Source of the DNA: Firmicutes bacterium UBA5473
GTDB taxonomy: Bacteria; Bacillota; DTU084
Direction: 5' to 3'
Assembly (NCBI GenBank): GCA_002427165.1
Contig: DIQB01000086.1
Location: 3,322 to 9,410, forward strand
DNA length: 6,089 nt
In this document: in pieces, positions 4,995 through 6,089 of the stretch
Position numbering within the stretch: the first letter of the stretch is position 1
Layout of the letters: the number at the start of each line of letters is the position of its first letter
Notes under the pieces: generated by a model
Told to the model about the DNA's origin: nothing
The model's input: the letters and a program-made list of their open reading frames with translations, nothing else
The model's database searches: none
Program-made: the position numbers and the translations under genes

Positions 4995-6089
4995 TTGAAC
5001 AACGGTTTTACGTCTGATTCTACGCAACAACTACTTGATAAAATCGATCAGTTGAATGCTATTATCGATAAGCTAACCGAAACCGTTGCCAAACTTTCTG
5101 CCGAAAATGCGGTATTGAGGGAACAGCTTAACAAAAATAGCAAGAATAGTTCCAAGCCACCTTCTAGTGATGGATTGAAGAAACCGTCGCCTAAAAGTCT
5201 ACGGAAGCCCTCCGGTAAAAAGCAGGGTGCCCAAGAAGGTCATAAGGGAAAAGGGTTTTCCATTACCCAATCTCCGGATAAAACAATTGACCATATCCCC
5301 GCCAAATGCATTGGTTGCCTTAACGCCGGAAAATGCACATCGTGCGGAGTCGCCGAAAGACGGTATGAGATAGATATTGTTGTGAATACCATGGTTATTC
5401 AACATCGCGCCCTTTCTTTTCGATGCATGAAGGAAAATGGTATAGTCATAAATGGTGCATTTCCTGATAACGTAACCTCTACCATGCAGTACGGTAATAA
5501 TCTAGAAGCACTTGCCGTATCTCTGAATACTATTGGAATGGTCAGCATCAAACGAACTCATGAAATACTGAGTGCCGTATTCGGCATCCCTATCAGCACC
5601 GGGACTATCCATAACATGGTAATGGGCTTAGCAGGGAAACTGGCAAATACCGTGGAGCATATCCGTCAGGCAGTAGTCTCCTCGACGATAAACCACTTTG
5701 ATGAAACAGGTTCCCGAGTTGATAAAAAAACCATGTGGTTCCATAATGCATCCAATAAAGACTACACCTATCTTACCGTATCCGAAAAGCGCGGCACGGA
5801 AGGTATGGATGCAGCTGGTATCCTTCCTGATTTTAAGGGGATTGCGGTACACGACTGCTGGAAGCCATATTGGAGATACGGTGACATCCGGCATGCATTA
5901 TGTTGTGCTCATCTTCTCAGAGAACTAATTGGGGTTGTTGAAAACCAACCTGAACAAACCTGGCCGCAGGAGATGATTGACCTGCTCCTTAGGATGAAGG
6001 AAGTCAGGGATAAAGCAGTCTATTCCGGAAAAGAGAACCTGAGCTATTATTACCTGCATACCTTCGATAAAGAGTATGACAGGATTATC
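4995..6089 (+). CDS. tnpC: IS66-family transposase (TnpC), 3' partial
   Basis: One frame stays open from 4974 to the last base, giving 365 residues from TTG 4995. The family is usually about 480-530 residues, so the C-terminus lies outside. Domains in order: a Leu/Ile heptad coiled coil (residues about 13-46); the basic linker NKNSKNSSKPPSSD (46-59) and KKQGAQEGHKGKG (75-87), both typical of IS66; a zinc finger with Cys 105, 108, 114 and 117 (CxxC-x5-CxxC); then the DDE domain. The first catalytic Asp is in HFDETGSRV (D236) and the second in AVHDCWKPYW (D287), followed by HALCCAHLLREL (300-311). The catalytic Glu is beyond the window. TTG 4995 is chosen because GGAAGGGAAG (4977-4986) lies 8 nt upstream; GTG 4986 is an alternative but too close to that site. 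The frame shows no internal stop or shift, so the element may be active. Confidence 0.92.
   Translation, partial: MNNGFTSDSTQQLLDKIDQLNAIIDKLTETVAKLSAENAVLREQLNKNSKNSSKPPSSDGLKKPSPKSLRKPSGKKQGAQEGHKGKGFSITQSPDKTIDHIPAKCIGCLNAGKCTSCGVAERRYEIDIVVNTMVIQHRALSFRCMKENGIVINGAFPDNVTSTMQYGNNLEALAVSLNTIGMVSIKRTHEILSAVFGIPISTGTIHNMVMGLAGKLANTVEHIRQAVVSSTINHFDETGSRVDKKTMWFHNASNKDYTYLTVSEKRGTEGMDAAGILPDFKGIAVHDCWKPYWRYGDIRHALCCAHLLRELIGVVENQPEQTWPQEMIDLLLRMKEVRDKAVYSGKENLSYYYLHTFDKEYDRII

Larger units (their letters stand above)
4767..6089 (+). mobile_element. IS66-family insertion sequence, 3' end outside window
   Basis: The element is recognised by its transposase. The proposed left end is GTAACTGTTCAGTCGCCC starting at 4767, since IS66 elements characteristically begin with GTAA. 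It starts two bases after the T-run of the MFS terminator. Only about 230 bp separate this end from the transposase start, with no tnpA or tnpB, as in the single-gene IS66 subgroup (ISBst12 type). IS66 elements usually create 8-bp target duplications, so CTTTTTAT (4759-4766) is the predicted duplicated target. The right end and its inverted repeat are beyond the window, so the boundary is unproven. Confidence 0.72.

Noticed and set aside
5199..5405. Minus-strand frame of 68 codons
   Set aside because: It is antisense to the zinc-finger region of the IS66 transposase and has no recognisable protein features.
5628..5928. Overlapping open frames on both strands within the IS66 transposase
   Set aside because: They lie wholly within the transposase frame, have no family features or ribosome binding sites, and contradict the clear DDE motifs in the main frame.
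1..6089. CRISPR array, tRNA or rRNA genes
   Set aside because: No regularly spaced repeats, no cloverleaf with a GTTCRA arm and no rRNA-like conserved segments were seen on either strand.

Overview
The window looks like a chromosomal segment of an endospore-forming member of the Firmicutes. The sporulation marker is a spore germinant-receptor operon in the first 2.5 kb. Its protein style, and the type of transposase remnants next to it, suggest an anaerobic clostridial lineage (a Peptococcaceae or Desulfitobacterium-like organism). That placement is inference, not a database result.

Layout. (1) Positions 1-2543 hold three tightly coupled plus-strand genes. They are the C-terminal part of a GerA-family membrane subunit cut by the left edge, a complete Ger(x)C lipoprotein, and a 76-residue two-helix membrane protein of the 'D subunit' kind. 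Each junction is a 4-bp ATGA overlap, so the genes are probably translationally coupled. No GerB-type permease gene lies between or after them. (2) Positions 2544-3252 hold no intact gene. Just after the operon are two adjacent imperfect hairpins. Then, on the minus strand (2809-3252), there is a decayed DDE-type transposase with at least two frameshifts. (3) Positions 3253-3497 form a structured leader with a promoter candidate, a short leader reading frame ending in SDFISFRCSNLRMP, a 15-bp stem, and an alternative terminator-like stem followed by five T. It closely resembles, from memory, the attenuation leader (orf12 region) of tet(M) genes. (4) Positions 3498-4679 encode a complete 393-residue 12-helix MFS transporter, followed by a strong, probably bidirectional terminator at 4710-4751. 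(5) From about 4767 to the right edge lies an IS66-family insertion sequence. It has a GTAA-type left end, about 230 bp of leader with a good -10 box, and a single tnpC-type transposase open to the last base of the window. This long frame has a TTG start and no stop inside the window.

How it fits together. The ger genes encode a membrane complex that senses germinants in the spore inner membrane. The MFS gene with its attenuator looks like an acquired drug-efflux or solute-transport cargo, placed downstream of the ger operon and flanked by a dead transposase on one side and an IS66 element on the other. The most interesting point is an apparent antibiotic-responsive tet(M)-type attenuator in front of a gene that is not tet(M). 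This is the best candidate for an undescribed regulated resistance unit, but it rests on recalled similarity and must be confirmed by alignment.
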